A DNA stretch of 64,000 nucleotides, taken from positions 558,001 to 622,000 of the forward strand of contig NZ_CP122537.1 in the NCBI RefSeq assembly GCF_029853695.1, written 5' to 3'. Under the pieces are notes generated by a model. It was given only the letters and a program-made list of their open reading frames with translations. It did not search any database and had not been told where the DNA came from. The DNA comes from Jannaschia sp. GRR-S6-38. GTDB taxonomy: Bacteria > Pseudomonadota > Alphaproteobacteria > Rhodobacterales > Rhodobacteraceae. Positions 1 through 9,312 of the stretch are shown in pieces (within the stretch, counting starts at the first letter, position 1; each line of letters opens with the position of its first letter). A program made the translations under genes and the position numbers.

Positions 1-151
1 TGGCATAGGTGCCCGCGACGTCGCGGCGCCGCTCGGCCTTGCGCTGCTCGGCCTCGGTGAAGACGCGGTTGCGGAATCGGTCGCCGAACCGGTCGAGGAC
101 GCCCTGGATCCGGTCGATATTGGCGAGGTCGGTGCCGATGCCGATGATCAT
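1..151 (-). CDS. acpS: Holo-[acyl-carrier-protein] synthase, N-terminal part
   Basis: AcpS transfers 4'-phosphopantetheine from CoA to a serine of acyl carrier protein. Only about 50 N-terminal residues lie in the window; the gene runs off the left edge. The visible part starts [15 protein letters not shown], the family's N-terminal signature with the metal-binding Asp, followed by a segment around [11 protein letters not shown] that matches the conserved RF..R.FT..E block. Its ATG overlaps the stop of the upstream LysE-type gene as ATGA, so translation is probably coupled. The pdxJ-acpS neighbourhood is normal for Alphaproteobacteria. Confidence 0.9.
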   Translation of the reverse strand, partial: MIIGIGTDLANIDRIQGVLDRFGDRFRNRVFTEAEQRKAERRRDVAGTYA

Positions 152-771
152 GCGCGCCGGACCGCCCCGATCAGGCCGTCCCGGATCAGCGCGAGACCCG
201 CGAGGCCGAACAGGGCCGCGGCCATTCCGTCGATCCAGCGGCGGGTGCGGTCATAGGCGCGGCGCATCGCCCGGCGCGAGAAGACCAGCGCGTACCCTCC
301 GTTGATGGCCACGGCCAGGATCGTGGCGAGGGGCACCAGCAGCCAGGCCAGGCCCGGCGCGGCGGCCGGCGTGCCGACCGCGATCGTGGCCGTCCATGCG
401 AAGACCGCCTTCGGGTTCGACAGGTTGAGGACGAGCCCCGCCCGGAAGCCCGCCGCGGCCCGCGCCCGGACCGGTTCGTCGGACGCGGCGGCGCGGCCGG
501 AGGCGAAGGCGAGCCACAGCAGATAGCCGCCGCCGAGGATCTTGAGCAGGAGAAGGGCCGAAGGCGCGGCGGCCAGCACCACGCCGAAGCCCGCCGCGGC
601 GAGCAGCCCCCAGACCCCCAGCGCCAGCGACAGGCCGAGCGCCAGCATCAGCGCGGGGCGCAGCCCGCGGGCCATCGCCGTCTGGACGACGGTCAGGATC
701 GCGGGGCCGGGCGAGGCGCAGACCACCGCGAAGGTGGCGAGACCCAGCAGAAGACTATCGACCGCCGTCAT
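148..771 (-). CDS. LysE/RhtB family amino-acid exporter
   Basis: A 207-residue hydrophobic protein with about six membrane segments, the normal size for LysE/RhtB exporters, which remove amino acids or related metabolites across the inner membrane. The N-terminal stretch with [17 protein letters not shown] is the family signature; [11 protein letters not shown] in the second half is the second conserved loop. It sits between pdxJ (stop two bases before its start) and acpS (4-base overlap), so it seems to be inserted in the pdxJ-acpS operon. The substrate cannot be told from the sequence. Confidence 0.87.
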   Translation of the reverse strand: MTAVDSLLLGLATFAVVCASPGPAILTVVQTAMARGLRPALMLALGLSLALGVWGLLAAAGFGVVLAAAPSALLLLKILGGGYLLWLAFASGRAAASDEPVRARAAAGFRAGLVLNLSNPKAVFAWTATIAVGTPAAAPGLAWLLVPLATILAVAINGGYALVFSRRAMRRAYDRTRRWIDGMAAALFGLAGLALIRDGLIGAVRRA

Positions 772-772
772 C

Positions 773-1516
773 CTAGGCCCCCCGCGCGAGATCCATCAGG
801 CGGCGCATCTCGGCCAGCGCGGCGGGCAGGCCGCGGAACACCGCCTCGCCGATCAGGAAATGGCCGATATTCAGCTCGACGACCTGCGGGATCGCGGCGA
901 TAGGCGTCACGTTGTCATAGGCCAGACCGTGCCCGGCATGGACCTCCAGCCCCAGATCATGCGCCTGCGCCGCGGCGGCGGTCAGGCGCTCCAGCTCGGC
1001 CGCGGCCTCCTCGGTCCGACCCTCGGCCACGGCGTCGCAATAGGCGCCGGTATGCAGCTCGATCACCGCGGCCCCGACGCGGGCCGACGCCTCGATCTGG
1101 CGCGGATCCGGCGCGACGAAGAGCGAGACGCGCGCGCCGGCCTCGGTGAAGGGCGCGATGTAGGCGGTCAGGCGGTCGGCGTCGCCCGCGACCTCCAACC
1201 CGCCCTCGGTCGTGCGCTCCTCGCGCCGCTCGGGGACCAGGCAGACGGCATGCGGCTTCGTCGCGAGCGCGATCCGCTGCATCTCCTCGGTGGCGGCCAT
1301 CTCGAAATTGAGCGGGATGTCGATGGCTTCGGCGATGGCCTTCATGTCGGCGTCGCGCACGTGGCGGCGGTCCTCGCGCAGATGCGCGGTGATGCCGTCG
1401 GCCCCGGCGGACTGCGCGAGAAGCGCGGCGCGCACCGGGTCGGGATTGTCGCCGCCCCGCGCGTTGCGGATCGTCGCGACGTGGTCGATGTTCACGCCAA
1501 GCCTGAGCCTATCCAT
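773..1516 (-). CDS. pdxJ: Pyridoxine 5'-phosphate synthase
   Basis: PdxJ condenses 1-deoxy-D-xylulose 5-phosphate with 3-amino-2-oxopropyl phosphate to make pyridoxine 5'-phosphate, the last ring-forming step of the DXP-dependent vitamin B6 route. The 247-residue protein has the family start [18 protein letters not shown], the [11 protein letters not shown] motif with catalytic and phosphate-binding residues, and the [15 protein letters not shown] segment near residues 200-215. Length is typical. It overlaps the end of the upstream DUF2062 gene by 8 bases and is followed two bases later by the LysE gene, so it belongs to the rpoZ-to-acpS minus-strand run. Confidence 0.96.
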   Translation of the reverse strand: MDRLRLGVNIDHVATIRNARGGDNPDPVRAALLAQSAGADGITAHLREDRRHVRDADMKAIAEAIDIPLNFEMAATEEMQRIALATKPHAVCLVPERREERTTEGGLEVAGDADRLTAYIAPFTEAGARVSLFVAPDPRQIEASARVGAAVIELHTGAYCDAVAEGRTEEAAAELERLTAAAAQAHDLGLEVHAGHGLAYDNVTPIAAIPQVVELNIGHFLIGEAVFRGLPAALAEMRRLMDLARGA

Positions 1517-2174
1517 TGGCTCCCCCTTTCGATTTCTTCTCGGCGGCGCGCTGCGCGGCCTTGCGCCGGATTTCGTCCAGCTTCTTCTTCAATAGCCCGC
1601 GGCGGCGGCGCTGGTAGGCCTCGATCAGCGGAAGGCTGATTGTGTAGGCGGCGATGCCGGTGAACAGGCCGGGGATCAGCCCGCCGACGGTCCAGGGCAG
1701 GAACACCGTCTCGTAGAAGACGCGGGTCGCGGTCCAGTCGACGGGCACGCCGCGCAGCCAGTACCAGCCGTTCCAGAACAGGTCCTGGCCCGCGCCGTAG
1801 AACTTGCCGAAGATGTTCTCGTCGATCTCGCCGCGCGCCCGCGTCCCCAGCATCCAGTGGCCGAGATTCAGCGAGACGACCGCGATCGGCACATAGGTCA
1901 GCGGGTTGCCAAAGAAGGTGCCCAGCAACGCGGCCATGACATTGCCGCGCACGATCCAGGCCAGGAGCGCGGCCAGCACGAAATGCAGCCCGTAGAGCGG
2001 CGTGAAGGTGGTGAAGACGCCGACCATGATGCCACGGCTGATCTTGCGCGGCGTGTCGGGCAGCCGGCGCACGCGGTGCTTGACGTAGACGGCCGCCCGC
2101 TTCCAGCCGCCCCGCGGCCAGAGCGCATGAGCCACCGTCTGCCAGACGGGCAACCTGTCGCGACGCTTGAACAC
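1509..2174 (-). CDS. DUF2062 domain inner-membrane protein
   Basis: A 221-residue protein with a basic N-terminus (MFKRRDRLP, then an Arg/Lys-rich stretch) and several hydrophobic segments between residues 45 and 190. The conserved DUF2062 core is visible: the [23 protein letters not shown] region and [10 protein letters not shown]. The C-terminus is highly basic ([20 protein letters not shown]). The family has no settled function. In many alphaproteobacteria it lies between the RelA/SpoT gene and pdxJ, as here; it overlaps pdxJ by 8 bases. Confidence 0.85.
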   Translation of the reverse strand: MFKRRDRLPVWQTVAHALWPRGGWKRAAVYVKHRVRRLPDTPRKISRGIMVGVFTTFTPLYGLHFVLAALLAWIVRGNVMAALLGTFFGNPLTYVPIAVVSLNLGHWMLGTRARGEIDENIFGKFYGAGQDLFWNGWYWLRGVPVDWTATRVFYETVFLPWTVGGLIPGLFTGIAAYTISLPLIEAYQRRRRGLLKKKLDEIRRKAAQRAAEKKSKGGANG

Positions 2175-2198
2175 GGGCTGGCGCGGGCCTCCTTCGGC

Positions 2199-4346
2199 TC
2201 AGGCCGGAACCGCGTCCCGCGGCTCCTTCCGGGTGGTCTCGGCGCGATGGCGTTCGATCTGCGCCACGTCGCTGTCGGTCTCGCAGGCCAAGACGACCGC
2301 GTGCAGATGCTCGCCGTCCCGGACCTCGACGTCGATGAGAAGACGGAAGAAATCGGGTTTCCGGTCGACGAAGCGCAGGTCGGAGATATTGGCGTTCTGC
2401 TCGGCGATCAACGTGCAAATCCGGCCCAGCACCCCGGGATCGTTCGAGATCGTCATGTCGAGCGTCACCGCCCAGGTCGCGGCGTGGTGGCCGGGATGCC
2501 AGCGCAGGTCGATCCAGCGTTCGAGCTGGTCCTCCAGCTCGGCCAGGACAGGGCAGTCGATGGCGTGGACGGTGACACCGCGGCCCTTGTTGGTGATGCC
2601 CACGATCCGCTCGCCCGGGACCGGCTGGCAGCAGGCGCCGCGGTCGAAATGGGCCTTCGGGTCGAGACCCACGATCGCCTCCTCGGGGCGCACATCGGGG
2701 GCGGGCCGGGCCTGCGCGAGCTCGGGATAGAGCGTCTGCGTCACCTCGCGCGCGCTGACCTGCGAGGCGCCGATGGCCGCCAGCAGGTCCTCGCCCCCCT
2801 CGTAGCCCAGCTCGTCGGCGGCGGTGTCGAGCGCCTTCTCGGTCGCGCGCTTGCCGACATGGGCGAAGGCCGCGCGGGCCAGTTCGCGCCCGAGCCGGAC
2901 ATGGCCCTGCTTGCGCTCGGCCTTGAGCGCGCGGCGGATCGCGGACTTGGCCCGGCCGGTCGAGGCGATGTCGATCCAGGTGGCCTGCGGGGTCGCCGCC
3001 TCGGCGGTGACGACCTCGACCGACTGCCCGTTGCGGAGCCGCGTCCAGAGCGGCACGCGCATCCCGTCGACCTTGGCGGCCACCGTCCGGTGCCCGATCC
3101 GGGTGTGGATCGCGTAGGCGAAATCGATGGGCGTCGCGCCCTTGGGCAGCTTGATCACGTCGCCCTTGGGCGTGAAGCAGAACACCTGGTCGGTGTACAT
3201 CTCCAGCTTCACCGCCTCCATGAACTCGGCATGGTCGGCGGCTTCCTCGAACCGTTCGGTCATCGAGCGCAGCCATTCGGCCGGGTCGACGGCGAAGGGA
3301 TTCTCGGCGCGCACCCCGTCGCGGTAGGACCAGTGCGCGGCGACGCCCCGCTCGGCCACCTCGTGCATCTCGCGGGTACGGATCTGCACCTCGACGCGCT
3401 TGCCGTCGCGCCCCGACACCGTGGTGTGGATCGAGCGGTAGCCGTTCGACTTGGGCTGGCTGATGTAGTCCTTGAAGCGCCCGGGGACCGAGCGCCAGCG
3501 CTGGTGAATCACGCCCAGCGCGCGGTAGCAGTCGGCCTCGGTCCCGGTGACGATGCGGAAGCCGTAGATATCCGACAGGCGCGAGAAGCCGATCTGCTTC
3601 TCCTCCATCTTCCGCCAGATCGAGAAGGGCCGCTTGGCGCGTCCGATCACGGTGGCCTCGATCTCGGCGCGCTCCAGCTCGCTCTCGATATCGGAGGTGA
3701 TGCGCCGGATGACGTCGCCGCTCTCGCGCTGCAGGGTCACGAAGCGACGCAGGATCGAGTTGCGGGCCTCGGGGTTGAGCACCGAGAAGGCCAGGTCCTC
3801 GAGCTCCTCGCGCATCCATTGCATGCCCATGCGCCCGGCCAGCGGTGCATAGATCTCCATCGTCTCATGCGCCTTCTGGGCCTGCTTCACCGGCGCCATG
3901 TGGCGAATGGTGCGCATGTTGTGCAGCCGGTCGGTCAGCTTGACGAGGATGACCCTCAGGTCCTTGGACATCGCCATGAAGAGCTTGCGGAAATTCTCCG
4001 CCTGCTTGGTCTCCGACGAGTTCAGCTCGAGATTGGTCAGCTTGGTGACGCCATCGACCAGCTCGGCGATCTCGGTGCCGAACTGGGCCTCGATATCGCC
4101 ATAGGTCGAGCGCGTGTCCTCGATCACGTCGTGCAGAAGCGCGGTGATGATCGTGGCGTCGTCGAGCCGCTGCTCGGTCAGCAGGCTGGCGACCTCGACG
4201 GGATGGGAGAAATACGGCTCGCCGGAGCGGCGGGTCTGGCCCGCATGCATCTCGCGGCCGTAATCGTAGGCCTTGCGGATCAGTGCCGCATCGGTCCTGG
4301 GATTGTAGGCGCGCACGAGCGCGATCAGGTCCTCGACCTCGATCAT
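2199..4346 (-). CDS. spoT: Bifunctional (p)ppGpp synthetase/hydrolase (RelA/SpoT homologue)
   Basis: The single long RSH enzyme that makes and degrades the stringent-response alarmone (p)ppGpp. The 715 residues hold, in order, the HD hydrolase domain (His48 in FSHP, His72-Asp73 in LLHDVIED), the synthetase domain (RFKDYISQPKSNGYRSIHTT region near 305-325), a TGS domain (CFTPKGDVIKLPKGATPIDFAY near 385) and a C-terminal ACT domain. The intact HD motif argues for a bifunctional Rel enzyme, as usual in Alphaproteobacteria, which normally carry only one. It follows rpoZ directly, a classical arrangement. Confidence 0.96.
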   Translation of the reverse strand: MIEVEDLIALVRAYNPRTDAALIRKAYDYGREMHAGQTRRSGEPYFSHPVEVASLLTEQRLDDATIITALLHDVIEDTRSTYGDIEAQFGTEIAELVDGVTKLTNLELNSSETKQAENFRKLFMAMSKDLRVILVKLTDRLHNMRTIRHMAPVKQAQKAHETMEIYAPLAGRMGMQWMREELEDLAFSVLNPEARNSILRRFVTLQRESGDVIRRITSDIESELERAEIEATVIGRAKRPFSIWRKMEEKQIGFSRLSDIYGFRIVTGTEADCYRALGVIHQRWRSVPGRFKDYISQPKSNGYRSIHTTVSGRDGKRVEVQIRTREMHEVAERGVAAHWSYRDGVRAENPFAVDPAEWLRSMTERFEEAADHAEFMEAVKLEMYTDQVFCFTPKGDVIKLPKGATPIDFAYAIHTRIGHRTVAAKVDGMRVPLWTRLRNGQSVEVVTAEAATPQATWIDIASTGRAKSAIRRALKAERKQGHVRLGRELARAAFAHVGKRATEKALDTAADELGYEGGEDLLAAIGASQVSAREVTQTLYPELAQARPAPDVRPEEAIVGLDPKAHFDRGACCQPVPGERIVGITNKGRGVTVHAIDCPVLAELEDQLERWIDLRWHPGHHAATWAVTLDMTISNDPGVLGRICTLIAEQNANISDLRFVDRKPDFFRLLIDVEVRDGEHLHAVVLACETDSDVAQIERHRAETTRKEPRDAVPA

Positions 4347-4367
4347 CTCCGCGCGCGCCTCCCGTGG

Positions 4368-4721
4368 TTATTGCTGGCCTTGCGCCTCCATCAGCGCGCG
4401 CAGCAGCTTCTCCTCGGACATGTCGTCCTGGGCGGGGGCATCCTTCTCGACGCCCATCAGGAGCGACATGGATTCCTCTTCCGGCTCGTCGACCTCGATC
4501 TGGGTCTGGTTCGACTCGATCAGGCGCTCGCGCAGGTCATCGGCCTGCTGCGTCTCGTCGGCGATCTCGCGCAGGGCAACGACGGGGTTCTTGTCGTTGT
4601 CGCGGTCGACGGTCACGGGGCTGCCGGTGGCGATTTCGCGCGCGCGGTGCGCGGCGAGCATCACCAGCTCGAAACGGTTCGGAACCTTGTCGACGCAGTC
4701 TTCGACGGTAACGCGGGCCAT
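4368..4721 (-). CDS. rpoZ: DNA-directed RNA polymerase omega subunit
   Basis: Omega is the small RNA polymerase subunit that chaperones beta' and helps bind ppGpp. The 117-residue protein begins [20 protein letters not shown], the family signature, and has an acidic C-terminal tail. I choose the ATG at 4721 rather than a GTG three codons upstream because GAGG lies at proper spacing before this ATG and homologues start at MARVTVEDC. It is the first gene of the minus-strand run that continues with the RelA/SpoT gene 21 bases downstream, linking the ppGpp maker with a ppGpp-responsive polymerase subunit. Confidence 0.95.
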   Translation of the reverse strand: MARVTVEDCVDKVPNRFELVMLAAHRAREIATGSPVTVDRDNDKNPVVALREIADETQQADDLRERLIESNQTQIEVDEPEEESMSLLMGVEKDAPAQDDMSEEKLLRALMEAQGQQ

Positions 4722-4754
4722 GCGGGACACCTCAGTCGGGGGCAGGAAAAGCTT

Positions 4755-4783
4755 GACTTATTGGGATCGCCGCGGGTTGGCAA
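4755..4783 (-). promoter_or_regulatory. Putative sigma-70 promoter of the rpoZ operon
   Basis: Read on the minus strand: TTGCCA, a 17-base spacer, then TAAGTC, ending about 33 bases before the rpoZ ATG. The -35 box matches TTGACA at five of six positions and the spacer is ideal. Placement upstream of the first gene of the operon supports the call; no start-site data are available. Confidence 0.45.
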
Positions 4784-4806
4784 GGGCCGGGCGCGTCAAA
4801 TCGCGG

Positions 4807-5358
4807 TCATCTCCAGACCATCGGGCGGAGCCCCGCCCGCCGCTCCAGCGGCAGCGCGGCCCACATCGCGGCGACGCTGCGGCCCGTCACCGGGTGGCGC
4901 CAGCGGGGCGCGATCTCGGCCAGGGGCGCCAGCACGAAGCCGCGATCGGCCAGCCGGGGATGCGGCAGGATCAGCCGGTCCGGCGCGACGCGCGCCTGTG
5001 CGGCGGGCGCGAGCTCCGCCCAGGCCCGCTGCGCCCAAGGGTCGGGCCGCACGAGGCCGCCGCTCGCCAGCAGGTCCAGATCCAGCACGCGCGGCCCCCA
5101 ACGCCGGTCGCGCACCCGCCCGGCGCGGGCCTCCACGCCATGCAGCCGCGCCAGCATCGCCTGCGGATCGGCCGGCCCGGCGACCAATGCCGCGGCGTTG
5201 ACGAAATCCGGCCCCGATCCGGGCGGCCAGGCCGGGCTGCGCCAGGGCCGCGACAGCCGCCGGACGCCGCCCAGCCGCGCGAGCGCCCGCGCGAGGCTCT
5301 GCATATTTGCAGATGCGCTTTCGCGATTATTGGCTCCCAGAGCAATAAGATGTATCAT
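4807..5358 (-). CDS. folK: 2-amino-4-hydroxy-6-hydroxymethyldihydropteridine diphosphokinase
   Basis: FolK (HPPK) transfers pyrophosphate from ATP to 6-hydroxymethyl-7,8-dihydropterin in folate synthesis. The 183-residue protein starts with IALGANN (family IALGSN), carries the magnesium/ATP motif RWGPRVLDLDLL near residues 85-97 and the pterin-site motif LPHPRLADRGFVLAPLAEI near 130-148. Size is normal. I see no convincing ribosome-binding site before the ATG at 5358, but the IALGANN motif fixes the reading start closely. It is divergent from the NYN gene and 86 bases upstream of rpoZ on the same strand. Confidence 0.92.
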   Translation of the reverse strand: MIHLIALGANNRESASANMQSLARALARLGGVRRLSRPWRSPAWPPGSGPDFVNAAALVAGPADPQAMLARLHGVEARAGRVRDRRWGPRVLDLDLLASGGLVRPDPWAQRAWAELAPAAQARVAPDRLILPHPRLADRGFVLAPLAEIAPRWRHPVTGRSVAAMWAALPLERRAGLRPMVWR

Positions 5359-5461
5359 TGTATACGACCATTCCGTGTATTTCAGGCGGGGATTACAATC
5401 CTGGGTCGCACACTACCGCCTCGACCGCCTTTCCGAGGTCGAAGGTCCAGAAGGCAAAACC

Positions 5462-6013
5462 ATGTTTTATAAGGATGAGCGCCTGGCGCTCTTCATTGAC
5501 GGCTCCAACCTCTACGCCGCGGCGCGCGCGCTCTCCTTCGACATCGACTACCGGCTCCTGCGGCAGGAGTTCGTCCGCCGCGGCAAGCTGCTGCGCGCCT
5601 TCTACTACACGGCCCTGCTGGAGAACGAGGAATACTCGCCCATCCGCCCGCTGGTGGACTGGCTGCAATATAACGGCTTCATGCTCGTCACGAAGCCCGC
5701 CAAGGAGTTCACCGACGCGCAGGGCCGCCGCAAGGTGAAGGGCAACATGGATATCGAGCTGACGGTCGACGCGCTCGAAACCGCCGAGCATGTCGACCAT
5801 ATCGTGCTCTTCTCGGGCGACGGGGATTTCCGCCCGCTGGTCGAGGCCCTGCAACGCAAGGGCGTGCGCGTCTCGATCTGCTCGACCCTGCGCAGCCAGC
5901 CGCCGATGATCGCCGACGAGCTGCGACGACAGGCCGACAATTTCATCGAGCTCGACGACCTACGCGAGGTCATCGGCCGCCCCCCGCGCGAGCCGCGGCC
6001 CGAGGCCGACTAG
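5462..6013 (+). CDS. NYN domain (LabA/DUF88) protein
   Basis: A 183-residue protein of the NYN (PIN-like nuclease) fold, related to LabA/DUF88. Conserved acidic residues of the putative active site are visible: Asp in LALFIDGSNLY near residue 12, GNMDIELTVDAL near 95-106, and SGDGDFRPLVEAL near 117-129. The family is thought to act as a metal-dependent RNase, but the target is unknown. The chosen ATG gives the conserved N-terminus; a longer in-frame opening upstream overlaps folK and is unlikely. Its stop overlaps the end of the convergent TRIC gene by 4 bases. Confidence 0.88.
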   Translation: MFYKDERLALFIDGSNLYAAARALSFDIDYRLLRQEFVRRGKLLRAFYYTALLENEEYSPIRPLVDWLQYNGFMLVTKPAKEFTDAQGRRKVKGNMDIELTVDALETAEHVDHIVLFSGDGDFRPLVEALQRKGVRVSICSTLRSQPPMIADELRRQADNFIELDDLREVIGRPPREPRPEAD

Positions 6014-6636
6014 CGCGGCTTGGGCGGTCGTTCGCGCCAGCCCGGCAGCCGCCAGCCGAAGCGGACCGAGCCCGCGCGCAGCGCGAAGGTCACCAGCATG
6101 CAGGCACCCAGCGCCAGGGCCCCTGGCCCGACCAGTTCGCGCGCCAGGACCGCCGCCGCGCCCCCGGCCAGGGCCGCGGTCACGTAGAGTTCGCCCGCCT
6201 TCAGCACCAGCGGCACCTCGTTGCAGACCACGTCGCGCATCAGCCCGCCGAAGCATCCCGTCACGATCCCCATCACCAGCTGCGTCCAGACCGGCAGGTC
6301 CAGCCCGTAGGCCACCCCGACGCCCGCCGCCACCGCGACCGACAGCGCCACCGCATCCAGCCAGACGATCACCGCCAGCCGCGACGCCACCAGATGATGG
6401 GTGAAGAAGACGGCGATCGCCGCCGTTCCGGCCACCGCGACGGGCGCGGGATCGGCGATCCAGAAGACCGGCTCGCGCCCCAGGAGCAGGTCGCGCACCG
6501 TGCCGCCGCCCACCGCGGTCAGGCAGGCCACGAAGATGAAGCCGATCGGGTCGAGCTGCGCGCGCGCCGCCACCAGCGCGCCCGTGACCGCGAAGACCAG
6601 CGCCGCCGCCAGATCGAGAGCCAGCAGCAGGGTCAC
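6010..6636 (-). CDS. Trimeric intracellular cation (TRIC) channel family protein (UPF0126)
   Basis: A 208-residue, seven-segment inner-membrane protein made of two repeated halves. The glycine-rich signatures [15 protein letters not shown] (near 42-56) and [16 protein letters not shown] (near 130-145) are the paired PF03458 motifs. Prokaryotic members form potassium-permeable trimeric channels. Its ATG overlaps the stop of rnhA by 4 bases (ATGA), so it is co-translated with rnhA, though no functional link is evident. It converges on the NYN gene. Confidence 0.88.
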   Translation of the reverse strand: MTLLLALDLAAALVFAVTGALVAARAQLDPIGFIFVACLTAVGGGTVRDLLLGREPVFWIADPAPVAVAGTAAIAVFFTHHLVASRLAVIVWLDAVALSVAVAAGVGVAYGLDLPVWTQLVMGIVTGCFGGLMRDVVCNEVPLVLKAGELYVTAALAGGAAAVLARELVGPGALALGACMLVTFALRAGSVRFGWRLPGWRERPPKPR

Positions 6637-7094
6637 GCGCGCTTGTCCTTGAAGGGCGCCATGCCCGCCCGCGCCAGCTCGTCGGCGCGCTCGTTCTCAG
6701 GGTGGCCGGCATGGCCCTTGACCCATTCCCAGGTCACGTCGTGACGCGCCGCGGCCTCGTCCAGCCGGCGCCAGAGATCCTCGTTCTTCACCGGCTTGCG
6801 GGTCGAGGTCTTCCAGCCGTTTCGCTTCCAGCCGTGCAGCCAGCCGGTGATGCCGCCCTTCACATAGGCGCTGTCGGTCACGACGGTCAGCTTGGAGGAT
6901 CGGCCCAGCGCCTCGAGCGCGTGGATCGCGGCCAGAAGCTCCATCCGGTTGTTGGTGGTCTCGGCCTCGCCGCCCTTGAGCGCGCGCTCCTTGACGACGG
7001 CGTCGCCCTCGCGCGCGATCAGCAGCACGCCCCAGCCGCCCGGCCCCGGATTGCCCGAGCAGGCCCCGTCCGTATAGGCGAAGAGTTCAGCCAT
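6633..7094 (-). CDS. rnhA: Ribonuclease HI
   Basis: RNase HI cleaves the RNA strand of RNA-DNA hybrids (R-loops, Okazaki primers). The 153-residue protein shows [17 protein letters not shown] at the N-terminus and the carboxylate set Asp9, Glu52 (in [10 protein letters not shown]), Asp74 (VVTDSAYV) and Asp138, with the flexible-loop His in [14 protein letters not shown]. Length and motif spacing match E. coli RNase HI. It overlaps the end of the upstream methyltransferase gene by 8 bases and the downstream TRIC gene by 4, forming a tight minus-strand run. Confidence 0.95.
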   Translation of the reverse strand: MAELFAYTDGACSGNPGPGGWGVLLIAREGDAVVKERALKGGEAETTNNRMELLAAIHALEALGRSSKLTVVTDSAYVKGGITGWLHGWKRNGWKTSTRKPVKNEDLWRRLDEAAARHDVTWEWVKGHAGHPENERADELARAGMAPFKDKRA

Positions 7095-7674
7095 GCGCGA
7101 AGACCGTGACGAAAGGATCGTCGGTCCCGGCCAGGCCCTTCGCGTGGCCGGTGCGCGTCGCGTCCACCGTCAGCCCCGCCTGTTCCAGCCAGTCGCGAAG
7201 CTCCGCCTCGCTCACGTAGCTGTAGAAGCGGCCCAGCGCGTCACGCGTCTCGCCGGTGCCGAGCTTCATCGCGACATAGGCCGTCCCGCCCGGCCGCAGC
7301 GCGCGGGCGATGCGGTCGATCAGGCCGGGCAGATCGGCGCGCGGGGCGTGCAGAAGCGAGAAGCTGGCCCAGATTCCATCATAGACCCTGCGGGCCTCCA
7401 GGTCGGAGAACACCGCCTGCCGCGCCGTGACGCCCGGATGGCGCGCGGCCAGCGCCACCATCTCGGTCGAGGCGTCCCAGGCTTCGACCACAAAGCCCTG
7501 CCCGGCCAGCCAGCCGGCCATGCCGCCGGGTCCGCTGCCCAGGTCGAGAACCTTGCCCCCCGCGGGGAGGCGGGCGGCGAAGTCACGCAGGTCCTGCGGG
7601 ATCTCGGAGTCGAACCGCGCGGCGTAGTCGGCGGCCTTCGAGTCGTAGACGGCGCGCGTGCGGTCGTCGGTCAC
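7087..7674 (-). CDS. Class I SAM-dependent methyltransferase
   Basis: A 195-residue Rossmann-fold methyltransferase. Motif I is [17 protein letters not shown] near residues 43-59; the acidic motif II (VEAWDAS) and the motif IV/V region ([17 protein letters not shown]) follow. The closest general class is the small methyltransferase-11 type; the substrate is unknown. The start is GTG at 7674, which overlaps the stop of the upstream DUF3429 gene as GTGA; no better start exists without running into that gene. It ends inside the start of rnhA. Confidence 0.82.
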   Translation of the reverse strand: MTDDRTRAVYDSKAADYAARFDSEIPQDLRDFAARLPAGGKVLDLGSGPGGMAGWLAGQGFVVEAWDASTEMVALAARHPGVTARQAVFSDLEARRVYDGIWASFSLLHAPRADLPGLIDRIARALRPGGTAYVAMKLGTGETRDALGRFYSYVSEAELRDWLEQAGLTVDATRTGHAKGLAGTDDPFVTVFAHG

Positions 7675-8126
7675 AGCGCCACCGGCAGCAAGCAGGCCAC
7701 GACGCCCGCCGTCAGGATCAGGCGCAGCTTCATCCACCACGCGGGCGCCAGCCCCTGGTTCCAGAACAGCCAGTCCAGCCCCAGCAAGCCCACGAACCCC
7801 GCCATCAGCGCGATCGCCGCCGCCTGGTCCCCGCCCCCGGTGGTGAAGAAGACCCAAAGCGCCGGCAGGACCGACAGCGCGTAGCCCGTGGCCGCCACCT
7901 GCCCCTCGGCCTTGGTTGCGAATCCCCACAGGACGCCGGACATGAAGCTCAGGATCACCGCGCCGTAGAACAGCCCCACATAGGGCCCGATGAAGCGCGG
8001 CCCGATCAGCGCGACGGTCTGCAGCGCCAGCTGCGGGAACCACAGTGTGGCGACGCCCCAGGCAAAGGGCAGCAGGCCGGCGAGGCCGAGGATCAGGGCG
8101 GAACGGGGGATGCGCGCGTCTAGCAT
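7671..8126 (-). CDS. DUF3429 family inner-membrane protein
   Basis: A 151-residue protein of about five hydrophobic segments, beginning MLDARIPRSALILGLAGLLP. The pattern GLLPF near the start, FYGAVILSFMSGVLWG in the middle and GLDWLFW later matches the DUF3429 membrane family, whose function is unknown. The ATG at 8126 fits the normal family N-terminus; longer in-frame readings have no ribosome-binding site. It overlaps the downstream methyltransferase by four bases (GTGA). Confidence 0.78.
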   Translation of the reverse strand: MLDARIPRSALILGLAGLLPFAWGVATLWFPQLALQTVALIGPRFIGPYVGLFYGAVILSFMSGVLWGFATKAEGQVAATGYALSVLPALWVFFTTGGGDQAAAIALMAGFVGLLGLDWLFWNQGLAPAWWMKLRLILTAGVVACLLPVAL

Positions 8127-8166
8127 GGGCCGGCAATTGCCACGGGCGGCGGCCGCGCGAAACCCC

Positions 8167-8781
8167 TCAGGCGCGTTCCAGCGCCAGCCGACCGGCCAGC
8201 GCGGCGAAGACCGCGGCGAAGGCGCGGTTGAGCCAGGCCACCGCCCGCTCGGAGCCCAGCACCCGGTCGCGCAGCGCGCCCGCGAACAGCCCGTAGAGCG
8301 CGAAGAGCCCGAAGGTGATCGCCATGAACACCGCGCCCAGCGCCGCCATCTCGAAGGTCGCACTGGCCGGATTGCCCGACAGGAAGGGCGGCAGCAGCGC
8401 CAGGAAGAAGATCGACAGCTTCGGGTTGAGCACGTTGATGACCGTGCCGCGCCAGGCGACCCGCGTCAGCGAGCCGGTGCCGCGATCCGCCCGGACCGCC
8501 AGCGCGCCGGTTTGCTGCAGCGCACCCCAGGCCATCCACAGAAGATAGGCCACGCCCGCGAGCTTCACGATGTTGAACAGAAGCGCCGAGGCGTGCAGCA
8601 CCGCCGCCAGACCCAGCATCGCCGCAAGCAGCGCGGGCACGATGCCGAAGGTGCAGCCCAGCGCCGCGGCCAGCGCGGCCCGCCTGCCCCGGCCCAGCCC
8701 CATCGCAAGCGTGTAGACCACGCCCGTGCCGGGAGCGGCGCAGACGACGAAGGCGGTGAGGAGGAACTGGGCGGAGATCAT
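8167..8781 (-). CDS. LysE family translocator (second copy)
   Basis: A 204-residue six-segment exporter of the LysE/RhtB family, with APGTGVVYTLAMGLGRGRR near the N-terminus and NVLNPKLSIFFLALLPPF in the middle, both diagnostic. It is clearly diverged from the LysE gene near the left edge and is not a recent duplicate. The ATG at 8781 is used; an extension of 12 codons upstream lacks homology-like character. Forty bases separate it from the downstream DUF3429 gene. Substrate unknown. Confidence 0.86.
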   Translation of the reverse strand: MISAQFLLTAFVVCAAPGTGVVYTLAMGLGRGRRAALAAALGCTFGIVPALLAAMLGLAAVLHASALLFNIVKLAGVAYLLWMAWGALQQTGALAVRADRGTGSLTRVAWRGTVINVLNPKLSIFFLALLPPFLSGNPASATFEMAALGAVFMAITFGLFALYGLFAGALRDRVLGSERAVAWLNRAFAAVFAALAGRLALERA

Positions 8782-8862
8782 GAATCGGACCCTGCCCGCA
8801 TCGCGCCCACGAGGCAAGCGTCGCGCCCGCGCCGCCCCGCATCGTCGCGAATCCCCCCGGCG

Positions 8863-9312
8863 TCAGGCCAGCGCGGGCCCGGTCCGGAAGAAGGAAACGT
8901 CGTTGGTGAAGACGCTCTCGGGCGCGAGGCGGATCAGGCAGCCGGCCGGATCCTCGATCCGCGCGACCTCGGTGATGAACCAGGGGTTCCAGCCGGCCTC
9001 CGGTCCGAGATAGCGGGCCAGCAGGCGGCGGAAGAGGGCCGGGTCCATGGGCTCGACCGTGGCCGTGCCGCGCAGCCCGACATGGCGCATGACGCCCGCT
9101 TCGTTGTCATATTCCACAACCTCGACCGCGCAGCGCGGATCGCGCGCCAGGCGCCGGACCGAGGCGCCGTCTTCCGCGCCCAGCATCCACATCACCCCCG
9201 CCTCCCAGGCGAACCAGACGGGCGCGTTGCGCGGCGCGCCATCCGCGGTGACCGTCGCCAGGTTCGCCACCAGCGGCAGCGCCAGAACGCGGTCCGGATC
9301 GAAGGGCGTCAC
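8863..9312 (-). CDS. Pyridoxamine 5'-phosphate oxidase-like (split-barrel flavin) protein
   Basis: A 149-residue split-barrel protein. The N-terminal [19 protein letters not shown] segment is the typical first two strands of PNPOx-like, FMN- or F420-binding proteins, and [15 protein letters not shown] follows. It is too short for a canonical PdxH and probably binds flavin or heme for an unknown redox step. The start is GTG at 9312, overlapping the ispH stop as GTGA, so it is the second gene of an ispH operon. Confidence 0.75.
   Translation of the reverse strand: MTPFDPDRVLALPLVANLATVTADGAPRNAPVWFAWEAGVMWMLGAEDGASVRRLARDPRCAVEVVEYDNEAGVMRHVGLRGTATVEPMDPALFRRLLARYLGPEAGWNPWFITEVARIEDPAGCLIRLAPESVFTNDVSFFRTGPALA

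Noticed and set aside
1857..5201. A plus-strand open frame of more than 1,100 codons
   Set aside because: It runs antisense through the DUF2062, RelA/SpoT, rpoZ and folK genes, all clear by motif. Long antisense frames are common in DNA this rich in GC, and its composition is a mirror of the real genes.
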